This document shows, piece after piece, positions 11,670 to 23,400 of a stretch of DNA of 64,000 nt. The stretch's first letter is position 1. The number at the start of each line of letters is the position of its first letter. Origin of the DNA: Dipteris shenzhenensis (Eukaryota; Polypodiophyta; Polypodiopsida; Gleicheniales); the NCBI GenBank assembly GCA_047967505.1, contig CM106540.1. One strand, written 5' to 3'. The notes below the pieces were generated by a model. That model had not been told where the DNA came from, did no database searches, and saw nothing but the letters and a program-made list of their open reading frames with translations. Position numbers and translations under genes: made by a program.

Positions 11670-12452
11670 CAGTTATGCTAGAAGCTCTTGCTAGCAAACC
11701 ACAACGTGAAATGCAAAAGGCTAGTACTGCAAGAGCCACGGTTCCAAGCAGTAAAAAAAGGCATCGTCCCACTGTAGAGAGAGATAATGTGGATGAAAAA
11801 TGGTTAAAAGAAGAGAAAGATGAAGAAGACTCAGAACCCGAGGCTGAAGATGATCAGGATGAACTCACATCAATCAAAAATCTTAATCTGCATCTTAAAA
11901 TGAAGCAGTTACAGATGATGATGTGGGATATATCTGGGGTCAAAGGACATGGTTTGTGAATGCCAAAGATGTGGAAGCTGCAGCTGTCTTTACTAATAGC
12001 CAAAGAGAATATGCTAAAGGAAGCAAAGAAGGAATTCCTCCTTCATTGCAGATTCCAGCCCATTGATGGTCAACATTGGGCTTATGCTTGTAATCAGATC
12101 GTAAAGGAAGCAAAGGAGGTCAAAAGTCTCACTTCAAAACAATTTGCAAAGATAAGTTCATTCCATTATTATCCTGCAATAATCTGTATATTCAAGCATG
12201 AGATCAAGTATTTGATTGAGTCCAAAAGACTTAGTCATTATGTCCATGGAAAGCGTAAGATATCCTCAACATCACAGGTCTTATAGAAGGCAAGGGTTAT
12301 ATGGACAACATTCGGTTCTCCAAATCTTGATTTGAAGCGAAAGGTCACAAAAGCAGACGCTGACACACTCACGAACTTCTATACTTCTTTGAGTGCAGTT
12401 GTGCCTAGGGGAACTCGAGCGAGAAGAAAATATGACAAGCCTCAAGGTGGTG
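11670..12452. repeat. right arm of 783-bp inverted repeat
   Basis: Plus-strand mirror of the left arm, separated from it by a 33-nt loop (11,637-11,669). The plus frames at 11,675-11,959 and 11,960-12,286 are copies of the minus frames in the left arm and need not be separate genes. Confidence 0.93.
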
Positions 12453-12460
12453 ACGATGCC

Positions 12461-12626
12461 TTTTTCATCCACATTATCTCTCTCTACAGTGGGACGATGC
12501 CTTTTTTTACTGCTTGGAACCGTGGCTCTTGCAGTACTAGCCTTTTGCATTTCACGTTGTGGTTTGCTAGCAAGAGCTTCTAGCATAACTGCAGTGGATC
12601 GACCTTGATCTTCTTCAATTTTTTTT
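12461..12626. repeat. 166-bp direct copy of the hairpin apex
   Basis: Same orientation and near-identical to 11,504-11,669, including the loop sequence GATCGACCTTGATCTTCTTC. It marks the original upstream junction of the gene before the inverted duplication. Confidence 0.92.
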
Positions 12627-12708
12627 AATTCTCATGCACTCAAGGCTTGTTTTTCATCATCCTTAGTTACATCCACCATTTCTTGCTCTAGAAGTTTGCG
12701 CTCATGTT

Positions 12709-14150
12709 CTACATGTTTGGACAGTGTGCGTGTTCTTCTTGTCCCTGCATCGAAGTTTGAGCTTTTTGATCTCCTTCATGTGAAGATCCTTGAATATGAG
12801 GAGCATATTGTGCATCTTGAAAGTACTCAAACATTATCTTTGCATGCATCCTTTTTGCCAACACACTAGGACATACTGTACTTTCCTTACGACCACCAAC
12901 TTGCCTACCACATCTTCTTACCAAGTCATCTATTGTCTCCACATCCTTGCATTTAAGTTCCCTTGAGACTGTGCTAAAAACCTGATCGATATCCTCATTG
13001 TATGCCCAACATAAAAAAATACACATTCGACCTCATTGAAGATTCGATGAGCAACTAGCATGGAGCAGAATGCAAACATGAGTACATTCTTATTATCAGC
13101 TTGTATTCTCAAAGTCGGTGGTAGGTGACCTTTTTCTGCATGTACATTGCAAATTGCCTCCATAATAGATGTTACAACTTGATTGCTATCATGTAGATCC
13201 AAGGAATCAATACATATATCTGCAAAGAACTTAATTCCATGCACTAACACTCCACATAGATGTGTCTTTAGAAAGTGCTTTCCTTGTAATTTAGGTGGAG
13301 TGGCAACAAAACGAGGCAATGTTGTTGTATTCTGATCCATGCCATCTACAATAAGGCACATGTAGTCATTGAGATGCGAAATAGCTTGCTCCTTCCAAAA
13401 TGCATCTTTTTGTCTGGAATGTCGAATAAGGTCATGATGAGATTTTTGGTTTTTTTTGTATAATTCCCTTTGATTTGGACATGTTGCACTCTCAATCGCT
13501 CGCTTTAAATCATCACAGACATTGCACTTTGACATTTTTTGCCTCCTTGGGATTTAACATATCCAAAGTTCTTCTTGCAAAGAGTATACAAAGTATGGGA
13601 AGAAGCTACGGCATCCCCTCTTTGCCTTTTCTTTTCTGCAATAGAGTCAAATACTTTGAGCTTTGTCAAGCCCATTGGAAGGTGCATTTCGGTGATCGCG
13701 TCACCGTTAGGGAGTTTGGTAGATATATGGGGTTGAGGTAAAGCATTTTCATGTATGAAGTCTTGCAAAATTGCTGCTGCCCTGACAGTTGAGATTCTTG
13801 ATTTGGACCTTCCTCTATTACCGTGAATGCTAAATTTGTTGCCACCCTTTGCCTTGGTGACTAAATCCTAATATGTACCATGGGATAATCCAGTAATATT
13901 TGCGATATGCCTTATTGCAAATCTTTTTTCCATTTACGAGAGGTTTTACCTTTTGTCTTGAACTTAGCCTTTTATTGCCATTCTGAAGAAAGCAAGAGAG
14001 ACTTGTGAGAAGGTATTCATTTCTTTTGCTTCCTCTTCTTTGCCACACGTGTCCTCTACATTCCTTGATCTCTGCAAGATCAATGAAGTGCATACATCTT
14101 CGCTTGCAACATAGATATCCCAATGCATTTAACATGTTCTCCTCCTTCAT
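12709..14150 (-). pseudogene. DUF7869-like, DDE-transposase-like protein
   Basis: Fragments in three frames reconstruct one protein of roughly 480 residues. From the N-terminus these are a basic region, VNGKK, then IRHIANITGLSHGTY with a TAG (13,870-13,868), then GGNKFSIHGNRGR, QDFIHENALP and a KCNVCDDLK Cys pair. Next come IVDGMDQ (about 13,333-13,351), IQADNK (about 13,091-13,105) and VGHT followed by EDIDQVFS. The IDG.DQ, DN and GHT.EDIDQ.FS order is typical of DUF7869 proteins, whose acidic residues suggest an RNase H-fold nuclease. A one-base deletion at about 13,015 separates HT from NEDIDQ, and further shifts lie near 13,770 and 13,920. It lies downstream of the 350-aa frame and upstream of the DGQH gene on the same strand. 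Confidence 0.62.
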
Positions 14151-14225
14151 TACTCTCTTCCTCTTTGGTTGCTTTTGTGGATCTAGCTAGATTTGCTTTC
14201 TCTTCATGCATATGTATGACCGTTT

Positions 14226-15278
14226 TCATTCCTCGTGCATGTTGTTATCTGTATTTATGCACTTCTTCTCCTCACATTTGTTTGTAACCAAGCATCCATT
14301 ATTGATCATTGCATCCTTGGCCATATCACAATCAAAGTTAAATATTGAATAATCCTCTGTTGATCTCATCCTCGTTTTTAACATACTCTTAGGACCATTG
14401 AATGAATTCAATATTCTACGAGAGTATTGAGAACCTTGAAACTCTTCCACTCTTGAGAGAACATCACTCATTGGGAAATCTTGCATGGCTTTCACAAATC
14501 CACAAGCTTGATTAACACCAGGTTTGTTAATATGCATGAACTTATCCACACTTGACAAGACATCGCTATTGAAACCTTTGCCCTTCTCACTGTGCAAGAA
14601 TTCATCCACCCTAGATAAGGCTTCGCTTCTAAAATCATTTTGTTTCTCGGAACCAATGAACTCATCCACTCCAGATAAGATGTCACTTCTATAATTGAGT
14701 ACATTGAAATCATCCACATTTGAAGTGATAGAGCCTGGCACATGGGCATGTTTTTTAGGTCCTTTGATATTGTAGTATACCTTGTCTTTATCATTGAAAA
14801 CCACGTGCCTCTTTCTCATGTTTAAAAATTGCATGCTCCATCTCATATTCTTGCCTACCTCATAGTAGGGATCACATAAGGATGTTATGTTATCAACCAT
14901 ACCATCATCAGTGACTTTTAGAATCCTCATCTGTGCAAATGACCATTGCTCCATTTGTTCAAATCCCAATACTTCACCTTCTGCTACAGTCTTATTTGCA
15001 AATGATCTCATTTGTAAAATGTCCCCTATAGTAAAATCCAAGGTGGTGCACTTTGTATTCTTGATAATGTCTATTGCATAAGTCTCATCTTTGTCCCATG
15101 CTATAAATGATTTGTTGGATGTATTGTAGGGCATAACATCTCCAAGTGTTTCCACATCTCCACATTTATACTTTAGCTCAACATGTGCGCTAAGAATCTT
15201 TGATACAATAACTGCCACCTTATCTTCGCCAAGTCTTCGAAAGTGGTAGATCACTATCATGGATTGTAGCAAATGCAA
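14226..15278 (-). CDS. hypothetical protein with four VDEF-type repeats
   Basis: An uninterrupted 350-codon frame, the longest in this block. The first 190 residues have mixed charged and hydrophobic composition without a recognised domain. At about 14,400-14,700 there are four related units: SDILSGVDEFIGSEK, SEALSRVDEFLHSEK, SDVLSSVDKFMHINK and SDVLSRVEEFQGSQ. These could be short helical or protein-binding repeats. The frame ends 75 bp before the DUF7869-like gene in transcription order, so it may be its upstream partner or 5' exon. The start is uncertain because upstream exons may exist. Confidence 0.45.
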   Translation of the reverse strand: MHLLQSMIVIYHFRRLGEDKVAVIVSKILSAHVELKYKCGDVETLGDVMPYNTSNKSFIAWDKDETYAIDIIKNTKCTTLDFTIGDILQMRSFANKTVAEGEVLGFEQMEQWSFAQMRILKVTDDGMVDNITSLCDPYYEVGKNMRWSMQFLNMRKRHVVFNDKDKVYYNIKGPKKHAHVPGSITSNVDDFNVLNYRSDILSGVDEFIGSEKQNDFRSEALSRVDEFLHSEKGKGFNSDVLSSVDKFMHINKPGVNQACGFVKAMQDFPMSDVLSRVEEFQGSQYSRRILNSFNGPKSMLKTRMRSTEDYSIFNFDCDMAKDAMINNGCLVTNKCEEKKCINTDNNMHEE

Positions 15279-15465
15279 CTACTTCTCTTTTGCTACATAA
15301 AATCACATCCATCCCTGGAGAAAAATCTATAGCCATCTCCTTTGTGAGAGTCCTTCGCAAGCAAGTTGCAGTAGCAACAATTACATAAATATTAGTCTCT
15401 TTTTAATAATCTACTCATTTATTATAATTTTTAATTAGTACTTAATTTATTGGTGGGAGAAGTTA

Positions 15466-15745
15466 TCCGATCAACAGATGGACACGCCAAGTTATCCTTT
15501 GCATGGTTGATCGAGCATTAAATACTATTTTTGCTCTAGTGTCATGCACATCCGTAAAAAAACACGATGCTAGGTATGTTATCCGATCAAGTACTTATGG
15601 GATGGGCACGCCACTTTGCATGTAAGTCAATTCCACCTAGTTGAAGGTGCTTTGCATGGTTGATCGAGCATTAAATACCATTTTTGCCTTAGTGTCATGC
15701 ACATTCGTAAAAAAACACGCTGCTAGGTGTGTTATCCGATCAGGG
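15466..15745. repeat. isolated relic of the 182-bp satellite
   Basis: About one and a half units match the B and C monomers of the large array at 42.8-52 kb. They include GCATGGTTGATCGAGCATTAA, TAGTGTCATGCACAT and CACGCTGCTAGGTGTGTTATC, with internal deletions. It sits just before the palindrome array. Confidence 0.85.
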
Positions 15746-15835
15746 TGGTAGCAAGCTAAGGGTGTCCACTTCTGGACCACTTTTGGGTGAGTGTGACACC
15801 CGCTCGAGTGAAAATACAAAGGTTTTGCTTCGGTC

Positions 15836-16422
15836 TGCAATACCTCAATCGAGGTATTATCTCCAATGAAAATCACACACGAGGACAACCGAGCCAAGTC
15901 AATACCTCGATCGAGGTGCTGGACTTTTTTCACCGAACCGAGCCTATACCTCAATCGAGGTCTACTAGCATGCCCCCTATACATGCCACCTATACCTCAT
16001 TCGAGGTATCGTGGCAGTCCAGCTATACCTCGATTGAGGTATTGTGGCATGTCTAGCTATACCTCGATCGAGGTATTTGCCATCCGACAGGGCAGTTGAC
16101 ATACCTCGATCGAGGTATGCTGGACCGATGACTTGGCCGCATGTCGAATACGTCAATCAAGACATGTGGCATCCGACTGTTGCTGACATACCTCGATAGG
16201 TATCATGTCAGGTCAATACCTCGATCGAGGTACATGTACTGATGTGTATGGGCATGTCAAAATACCTCAATCGAGGTATCGTGGCATGTCTATACCTTGA
16301 TCGAGGTATGATGGAGCGATATGTATGTTGCATGTGAAATACCTCGATCGAGGTAGGGAAACCCTAAATTTTCTTATAAAAGGAGAGTGACCCCCCTCAT
16401 TCTTCATACCTCGATCGAGCTC
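15836..16422. promoter_or_regulatory. array of about 13 16-bp palindromes TACCTCGATCGAGGTA
   Basis: Copies near 15,841, 15,902, 15,947, 15,991, 16,024, 16,058, 16,102, 16,190, 16,215, 16,261, 16,292, 16,340 and 16,407. Six or so are perfect self-complementary 16-mers; others differ at one or two positions, mostly C/T or G/A. Spacing is about 30-60 bp, and the intervening DNA (TGGCATG, TGCTGG) is only loosely conserved. The array runs directly into a TATA box at 16,375. It could be a cluster of dimeric transcription-factor sites or a cruciform-forming repeat. CGATCG centres are CpG-rich and candidates for methylation. Confidence 0.8.
16375..16382 (+). promoter_or_regulatory. TATA box
   Basis: TATAAAAG follows AACCCTAAATTTTC and precedes a pyrimidine-rich CCCCCCTCATTCTTCAT leader. 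A short start exon lies 124 bp downstream. Confidence 0.7.
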
Positions 16423-16531
16423 CTCCTCATCGACCGATTTCGGATTTGCAGGAGGTCGACGGAATTACAGCAGTGACGGAGAGCGACCGACGGACAACGA
16501 CAGAGATGGACGGCGGAGCGGGAGAGTCTAG

Positions 16532-18600
16532 GTAAGGTTTTTTTTATGTAGCATTTTTTTTTGCCAAAATTTATTTAAATTTTAGTTTATAGGAATAATT
16601 ATAAAATATTTCTTTTTTTTTAAATTACGATATTTTTTATTTAAAATGTGAAAATGTAAATATTTTGTTTTTTAAAATCATCTTTGAAAAACAAGACATT
16701 AAAGTTATTTTTTAAATTGGTGCTATTTTTGTTTAAATTAAAAAACGTTTAAATTTTAATTTATAGGAATAATTATAAAATATTTCTAAATTTGAAATGC
16801 ATTTTAAAGTTTTTTTAAATTATTTTTGGAATTACGTAATTTTTTATTTAAAATGTAAAAATGTAAATATTTTGTTTTGTAAAATCATCTTTTAAAAAAA
16901 AGAGGTTAAAGTTATTTTTTAGATTAGTGCTATTTTTATTTAAATAAAAAACGTTTAAATTTTAGTTTATAGGAATAATTATAAAATATTTCTAAATTTG
17001 AAATGCATTTTAAAGTTTTTTAAATTATTTTTGAAATTATGTAATTTTTTATTTAAAATGTGAAAATGTATATATTTTGTTTTTTAAAATCATCTTTTAA
17101 AAAAAAGAGATTAAAGATATTTTTTAAATTAGTGCTATTTTTATTTAAATAAAAAAACGTTTAAATTTTATTTTTAAAAATGATCTTTTAAAAAAAAAGA
17201 AAATAAGAGTTTAAGGTAGCTTTTATGTTATGTAAGTTATTTAAGTTAGTGAAGTTTTTATTAAAATGTCAAAAAGTATATAATTTGTTTTTAAAAATCA
17301 TCTATTTAAAAAAATTTATAGCTGAAGTTTATAAATTACTGAAGTTTTGAATTAAATATAACATTTAAATTTTATTTTTAGAAAGCATCTATTAAGAAAA
17401 AGAAAATAAGAGTTTAAAGTAGCTTTTATATTATTTTAGTTTATAGGAATATGTAACCTAATTATAAAATATTTCAAAATTTTAAATGCATTTTAAAGTT
17501 TTTTTAAATAATTTTTTTAATTACGTAATTTTTTATTTAAAATGTGAAAATGTATATATTTTGTTTTCTAAATTCATCTGTTTAAAAAAAGAGAGATTAA
17601 AGTAGGTTTTATGTTCTTTTTGAAATTGGTGCTATTTTTATTTAAATAAAAAAACGTTTAAATTTTAGTCTTTAAAATCATCTTTTAAAAAAAAAGAAAA
17701 TAAGAGTTTAAGGTAGCGGTGTGCGTTTATCAATCTTTATGTGGAATATTATAGATTATATAGTTGGTTAAGAGTTGTTTCATAATTTAGGTAGAGTAAG
17801 TAGGCTGTATAAAACACCACATGGGCATTATCCCTAAAACACCACACCACATGGGCAAAGACCCCAACACTAGAGTGGTTAGATGCATAAGCGTATGGCT
17901 AATTGGATCTTCTAAATGCATCAGCGCATGGAAAACACATAAGTAAATGATTGTCCAAAGGTCTCCTCTCTTCCCAGGCATGGGAACCAAGTGATGATCT
18001 ATAGGAATGGCCACTAGTTGAGGTGGATTGCCCAACCAAAATAGATAATATTGAGAAGGCCTAATTATTTTCTCAAAGTTCTCGCTTTAAAAGGTCTGTA
18101 TTGTCAACCCGCTGTATTTTTTAATGTGTAGTCCGAGAAATACTAGATGCACCTTGCTTGTGTATCGTTCAAAGTAATGTATTAGATATCCTTCTATCTC
18201 CTCCATATCTATTGCAAACCCAAGGCAGTAAAGCATTCAAAGAAGGTCTTATTAACCAAACCTCTCCACTATCTGTCCTTAGTATAGGGGCCATAAGTGG
18301 ACAATGTGGTCCTTACACCACATGTGGAAAAGTTTCCAAAGAGCGAGAAAGGCATTTACAAAAAATACAATTCTCCTTATTTTGGAAAATAAGTTAATCA
18401 AGTATAATAATACTTGCCCCAACCATGTGTATTATCTTGGGGAATAAAATATAGAGATTCTCCTCAATACCATCTCTTAAACCTATAGTCTTGTCAAAAT
18501 CTGTATAGTTAACAAACACAGATCATAGTGAGTCTTCTTACTAGGGTCCTCAAAGTATTGATAAATGCAAAGAAATACAAGGGTTACCAAGAGTGTGTTG

Positions 18601-18667
<67 letters not shown>

Positions 18668-19093
18668 AAGAGAGAGAGAGATTCCACACACAAAAAAAGT
18701 GTGTGTGTGCTTAGATTAAAAAGTCCCATCAATAATTGAGCCATACATTTAATTCCATCAATTGGATAAAAAGTAAAAAAAGGGAAACATATAAGGAAAA
18801 AATATTTGAGACATCTAAGTTTAAAAATGCAACAACTAGAGTTTGAAAAAATTTTAATCAAAATTAAGAATTTTTAATAATATTGAGTTTGATAAACATA
18901 ATATTGAGCCACACATTTGGCCCATCTACCGGTAGGTGCATAGGATGATCCCAACGACATCCTACCTCATCAAGGAGTACGTACAAATAGTTTTCATTAT
19001 GTAAATAGATTATAAGTCATATTGAATAGAATATTATTTTCATTACCCAAATAGAATATTAATTTCCATGTGTTTTTTTTGTGCATGCGCTAG
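16532..19093 (+). other. AT-rich first intron with internal repeats
   Basis: Bounded by a GTAAGG donor and a TGCATGCGCTAG acceptor. From about 16,560 to 17,720 it holds degenerate repeats of roughly 175-205 bp containing TTATAGGAATAATTATAAAA, TTTGAAATGCATTTTAAAGT and AAATCATCTTTTAAAAAAAA. The rest, 17,721-18,600 and 18,700-19,060, shows no recognised gene. Confidence 0.55.
18603..18682. repeat. (TG)n(AG)n microsatellite
   Basis: A TG run followed by an AG run with AAAG interruptions. Open frames of poly-SLSL and HTHT across it are artefacts. Confidence 0.95.
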
Positions 19094-19614
19094 CCAGCGC
19101 ACAGGTTCTAGCACCACTATTCGTATGCAGATAGAGATTCTGAGAGCTGAGATGAGGGCACTGCAGGATGCTAGGGCACCCCCTCACTTGGTTGCGAGTC
19201 TAGATTCAGTTATTGAGGCTCTGGGTCGATTGGACATGTTGAGGACGTTGTGGATAGCTTTCAGGCACAGGCTGAGGCAGAGATCACTGGTCATGGCTTG
19301 GATTTGAGAGCCATTCGACAGCTGTTTGAGCGTGAGTCACATCACAGGTAGGCCTTAGAGGATATGTTTTGGGATGGTCACATTGAGGCGATGCGACCAC
19401 GATCAGGGCTGCCCTTGCATATTTTACATTGTAGGCACCCCATCATAGCAGCACACATTTATTCGAGATATCTCGCTGCGAATGGTGGTCGATTGCCTCA
19501 CAACCATCAGATAGCCAGGTCATTTGCCATGCAGCTATACGGTGAGTTTGTGCTTGGTCATCAGGTAGACTACCTTAGTACCCGTCTAGGATCAAGAGCA
19601 GGACATGGTAGGAT

Positions 19615-19914
19615 TGTTGAGATATCAAGCTCTACCCCTGATATATCTCCTGGATGACTATCATTTATGTCACCGTCTATGATAGTTGTACTCGTGGTGT
19701 AGTTAGACTACCACGTATGTTTTTGGTTTGGGTTCACATATGAACCACGTATTCTAGGGTTTGACATATAGGGTATTTCCCTCTTCTATTGTATGGTTGT
19801 TGTGTGTGCAAAAGTGAAGAGAGACTTCACCCTCCAACCTTGTGTCCTCTCTCTTTTGTGTGTTGTGAAGAAAGCTAAACTTGAGTCTCCTATCTCTCTC
19901 CCTTATTCTTTACA
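19615..19914 (+). repeat. copia 5' LTR
   Basis: 300 bp, starts TGTTGAGATATCAAGC and ends TATTCTTTACA just before the primer site. Confidence 0.95.
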
Positions 19915-19927
19915 TGGTATCAGAGCC
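19915..19927 (+). other. copia primer-binding site
   Basis: TGGTATCAGAGCC abuts the 5' LTR and matches the initiator-Met tRNA site usual in plant copia elements. Confidence 0.92.
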
Positions 19928-20491
19928 TTGTTCGTGGTAAGGAGCTCAAGAAAGCAAGCCAAGTTTGTGGTGTCCTGGTAAGAGGACCAGTGTTGCTTTC
20001 CTATTTCGAGTTTGGGAGCAAATCTCTGCAGGTAGCATAGCCAGAAGTGCAGGAGTGCACTGTTTCAGATTGAGAGGCCCTTTGCGGTGTGGCGAGAGCG
20101 CAGTATATGCTGCGGGAGCGGGCGAAGCCCATGGTGACTTTATTTTTTTGATTTGAGGCCGTTTCAGGGCCCGTTTTGAAGGCGGAAGTTCTTCGCAGGC
20201 ACTCAAAAAAAGGCCCTGTTTTTGCTGTGCGAGCACCGCGCGGCTAGTCGGTGGAAAGGTGCCACAGAAATTGCATCGTATGCCTGTGTGCAGAGATATT
20301 GGGAGTTGCAGATTCATGCCTGTTGCTTGTTGATGCAAAATCGTCACTAGGAAGTGACTGTGTGGTGAAATACCACTTTCGTCAGTGTTGCAGATCTGCC
20401 CCTGTGAGGCTTTTCGCAGAAGTTTTGCTATTTGCCCTTGTGAGGCATTTGCTGTGTTTACAGGTTGCTGTTGCAATTCGTGATTTGTAAA

Positions 20492-23400
20492 ATGTCTGAG
20501 AATCTGTCTACCATTGTCAGTGAGAAGCTTGACAAGAACAACTTCCAAGCATGGAAGTTCAGGATGACAAACTTTCTTATGGGAAAGGGAGTTTGGGATT
20601 ACATCAGTGGTGAAACTGCAGAACCAGTTTTGGGTACTGCTCCCACTCCTGCTGAATTGAAGGCCTTTAAAGAATGGCATGAAAAAGCCAGAAAATGCCT
20701 GTATTGGCTGTCTGTTAGCATTTCAGATTCTATGATTGTGCATATACAGGACATAGAGACGCCTAAGGAGGCATGGGATACATTGGTGAAGCTGTATAGC
20801 ACAAATACCAAAGCACGAAAGATGCAGCTAAAGCAGGAGTTGCACAATGTGCAAAGGAAAAATCTGAATATAAATGAGTATTCCTTGAAGGTGAAAGGCC
20901 TTGCAGATTCTCTTGCCTCCATTGGAGCACCTGTTGATGATGAGGACTCAGTGTCCGTGACCTTGAATGGTCTTGGGAAAGATTATGCACAGTTTCGGAC
21001 ATCCATTGGAGTCCGTGAAACATTTCCTGATTTTCAGGAACTTATTGCTCTCTTGCTGAGTGAAGAGCAAAGGAATGGTGGTTCAGCCACCTCAACTTCT
21101 CAAGAGACTACTTTCTACTCGAATACAGGTAGAGGCAGGGGTAGAGGAAGAGGCCGTTTTGGTGGCCGTGCAGGAAATCAGAACCAACAGCAGCAACAGG
21201 AAAACCAGTCCTATGGAGGAGGACGTGGTAGTTCTAGAGGCAAGGGGAGCCAAAGAGGCCGTGGTTCATGGCAAAGGAACTAGCAAGTAAATAGCAGCAC
21301 AGAATGCTATTATTGTGGAAAGCCTGGACACAAGGAGAATACATGCTATAAAAAGCAGAATGCCATCAAAAGTGGGAAGCTGCAGCAAAGCAACTATGCA
21401 TCATCAAGTGGGCATGGTGACGACAGAAATGAGCACCTTTTTGTGATGCAGCATATGGTTAACTCCATGTCAAGAGATGCTGCAGCTTGCAATGATGTTT
21501 GGTATGTTGATTCAGGTGCCTCTAACCACATGACCAGTCATGGTGAGTGGTTTCATGATGTTAGAAATTTGGATAAGCCAAGTTATGTTGAAACAGGTGA
21601 TGATACTGCGCACCCAATTACGCAGGTTGGTAAAGTGCCATTGGCTATGCAGGATGGCAAAACAAAGTACTTGGCAGATGTACTTCATGTTCCAAAAATC
21701 ACTAAGAACCTGGTTTCAGTTGGCCAGATGGTTGAGCAAGGTCTGGAGGTTAGATTTAATCCTGATGGATGCTTTGTTGAGGACTTGAAAAATAAGTGCC
21801 GCTTGGTTGCGAAAGGCAACAAAAATGGCAGAATGTTCACCTTGGATGTTGATATGCCTGAGGTGAAAGCTGCTATGTTTGCGCATGGGAGAGGTGTCAT
21901 TGCAGATATTGAGATATGGCACAAGCGCATTGGGCAGGTGAATATACAAAGGCTGAAATCTATGCAAACGAAAAACATTGTTGCAGGTTTGCCTAAATTC
22001 AGAGTTGAGGGAATGCAAAAGGTATGTGAAGCATGCCAAATGGGTAAGCAGGCCAGACATGCATTTCCCAAAAATGCTAAGGTGAGCAGAAGACCTTTGG
22101 AAGTGATCCATTCAGATGTTTGGACAACCAAAACTGCTTCTATTGGTGGATGCCATTATTATGTGACGTTTATTGATGACTACACTAGGAAGGTGTGGAT
22201 TTATTTTATGAAGCACAAAAGTGAAGTGTTCAGCCATTTCAAGGCTTTTAAGGCCATGGTTGAAAAAGAGAAAGGTGTGCATATTAAAGTGCTAAGATCT
22301 GATGGAGGGGGAGAGTACTTTTCAGAAGAATTTTGTGAATATCTGAAAGAACAGGGAATTCAAAGGAAGTACTCATGCAGGTCTACCCCTCAGTAGAATG
22401 GGGTTGCAGAAAGGAAGAACAGGCATATTGCAGAAGTAGGATGGGCGATCCTAAATGAGAAAAACATGCCTGATTATTTTTGGGCTGAAGCAGTAGCAAC
22501 TGCTGTTTATATTATGAACAGAACCCCCACTGCAGCTGTCCATGGCATGACGCCTGAAGAAATGTATACAGGCCAAAAACCAGATATTTCTCACTTGAAG
22601 GTATTTGGCTGCATAGCTTATGTTCATGTTCCTGATGAGAAGAGAACAAAGCTGGATCCAAAGGCAGAAAAATGCATCTTTATTGGATATGCTCTGCACC
22701 AGAAAGGGTATCGCTGTTATAACCCTTCCACCCACAAAATGCAAGTGAGCAGAGATGTTGTTTTTGATGAAATGAGCAGCTGGTATGCACCAACTGTTAT
22801 GGTAGGAGATGCAGATGTAGGAAATGGGAATGCTGCAATAAATCCAGAGCAGCAATCTCAAGCCTTGAGTGGACCCAGAGAGTCCTCTACTAGTGGATCT
22901 AATGCATGGACAAGGAGATTGAGATCTAGTGAATCGTCACATGGCAGTCCTGATAGTGTTGTGCAGGTATCACATAAGGGAAAAGAAAAAGTGGACCATG
23001 CTCCAGTGTTTGATGTGTCTGCTGGTAGCTCTCATGTTGATGGAGAGTCAAGTGGCTCTGAAATGAGCCTTGATGAGGAACTTGGGATTCCTTCTGTTGT
23101 TACACCTGGTGCAAGGAAAAGCAGGCATGATTTAAAGACTCCTGCAACTGATCCAGTTGTACGGAGGTCCACTCGTATTAAGTATCCAGTTGACAGGCTG
23201 AGATATGATGGGTATACAGCACATCACTATGCTTATATGGTCAAGGTTCTAGAGGAGCCAGAGCCCACATGTTTTGAGGATGCAGCAGGGCATAAAAATT
23301 GGGAAGCAGCTATGGATGAAGAGATGGCTGCCTTGGATGCAAACCACACTTGGGATTTGATGCCTTTGCCTCATGATAAGAAGGCTATTGGCTGCAAGTG

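Larger units (their letters stand above)
10854..12690 (-). pseudogene. coiled-coil / DGQH-motif protein, split by inverted duplication
   Basis: The ancestral minus-strand gene reads from about 12,690 (LSKHVEHERKLLEQEM, probable coiled coil), through MLEALASKPQREMQ, an acidic patch with EDSEPEAEDDQDE, then VGYIWGQRTWFVNAKDVEAA, and after a frame change PIDGQHWAYACNQIVKEAKE, HYYPATICIF and WTTFGSPNPNLKQ. DGQH followed by an Ala-rich helix recalls ParB/DGQHR-type domains, but this is similarity by eye only. The gene is interrupted at 11,504/12,461 by an inverted second copy. Stops include a TGA near 12,635 and a TAG after TSQVL. Function unknown; its neighbours suggest a transposon accessory protein. 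Confidence 0.5.

Noticed and set aside
11675-12286. Plus-strand copies of the DGQH protein as an independent gene
   Set aside because: They are the inverted duplicate of the minus-strand gene and lack their own continuation or promoter.
5125-15278. Polinton-type element
   Set aside because: A cysteine protease is present, but no DNA polymerase B, packaging ATPase, capsid or retroviral-type integrase was seen.
15836-16422. CRISPR-like array
   Set aside because: The 16-bp units are palindromic, irregularly spaced and degenerate, spacers are not uniform, and the context is a plant nuclear genome.
19946-20680. 244-codon minus frame overlapping the copia leader and gag
   Set aside because: Antisense shadow of the copia leader/gag; no domain and the sense gag is clear.
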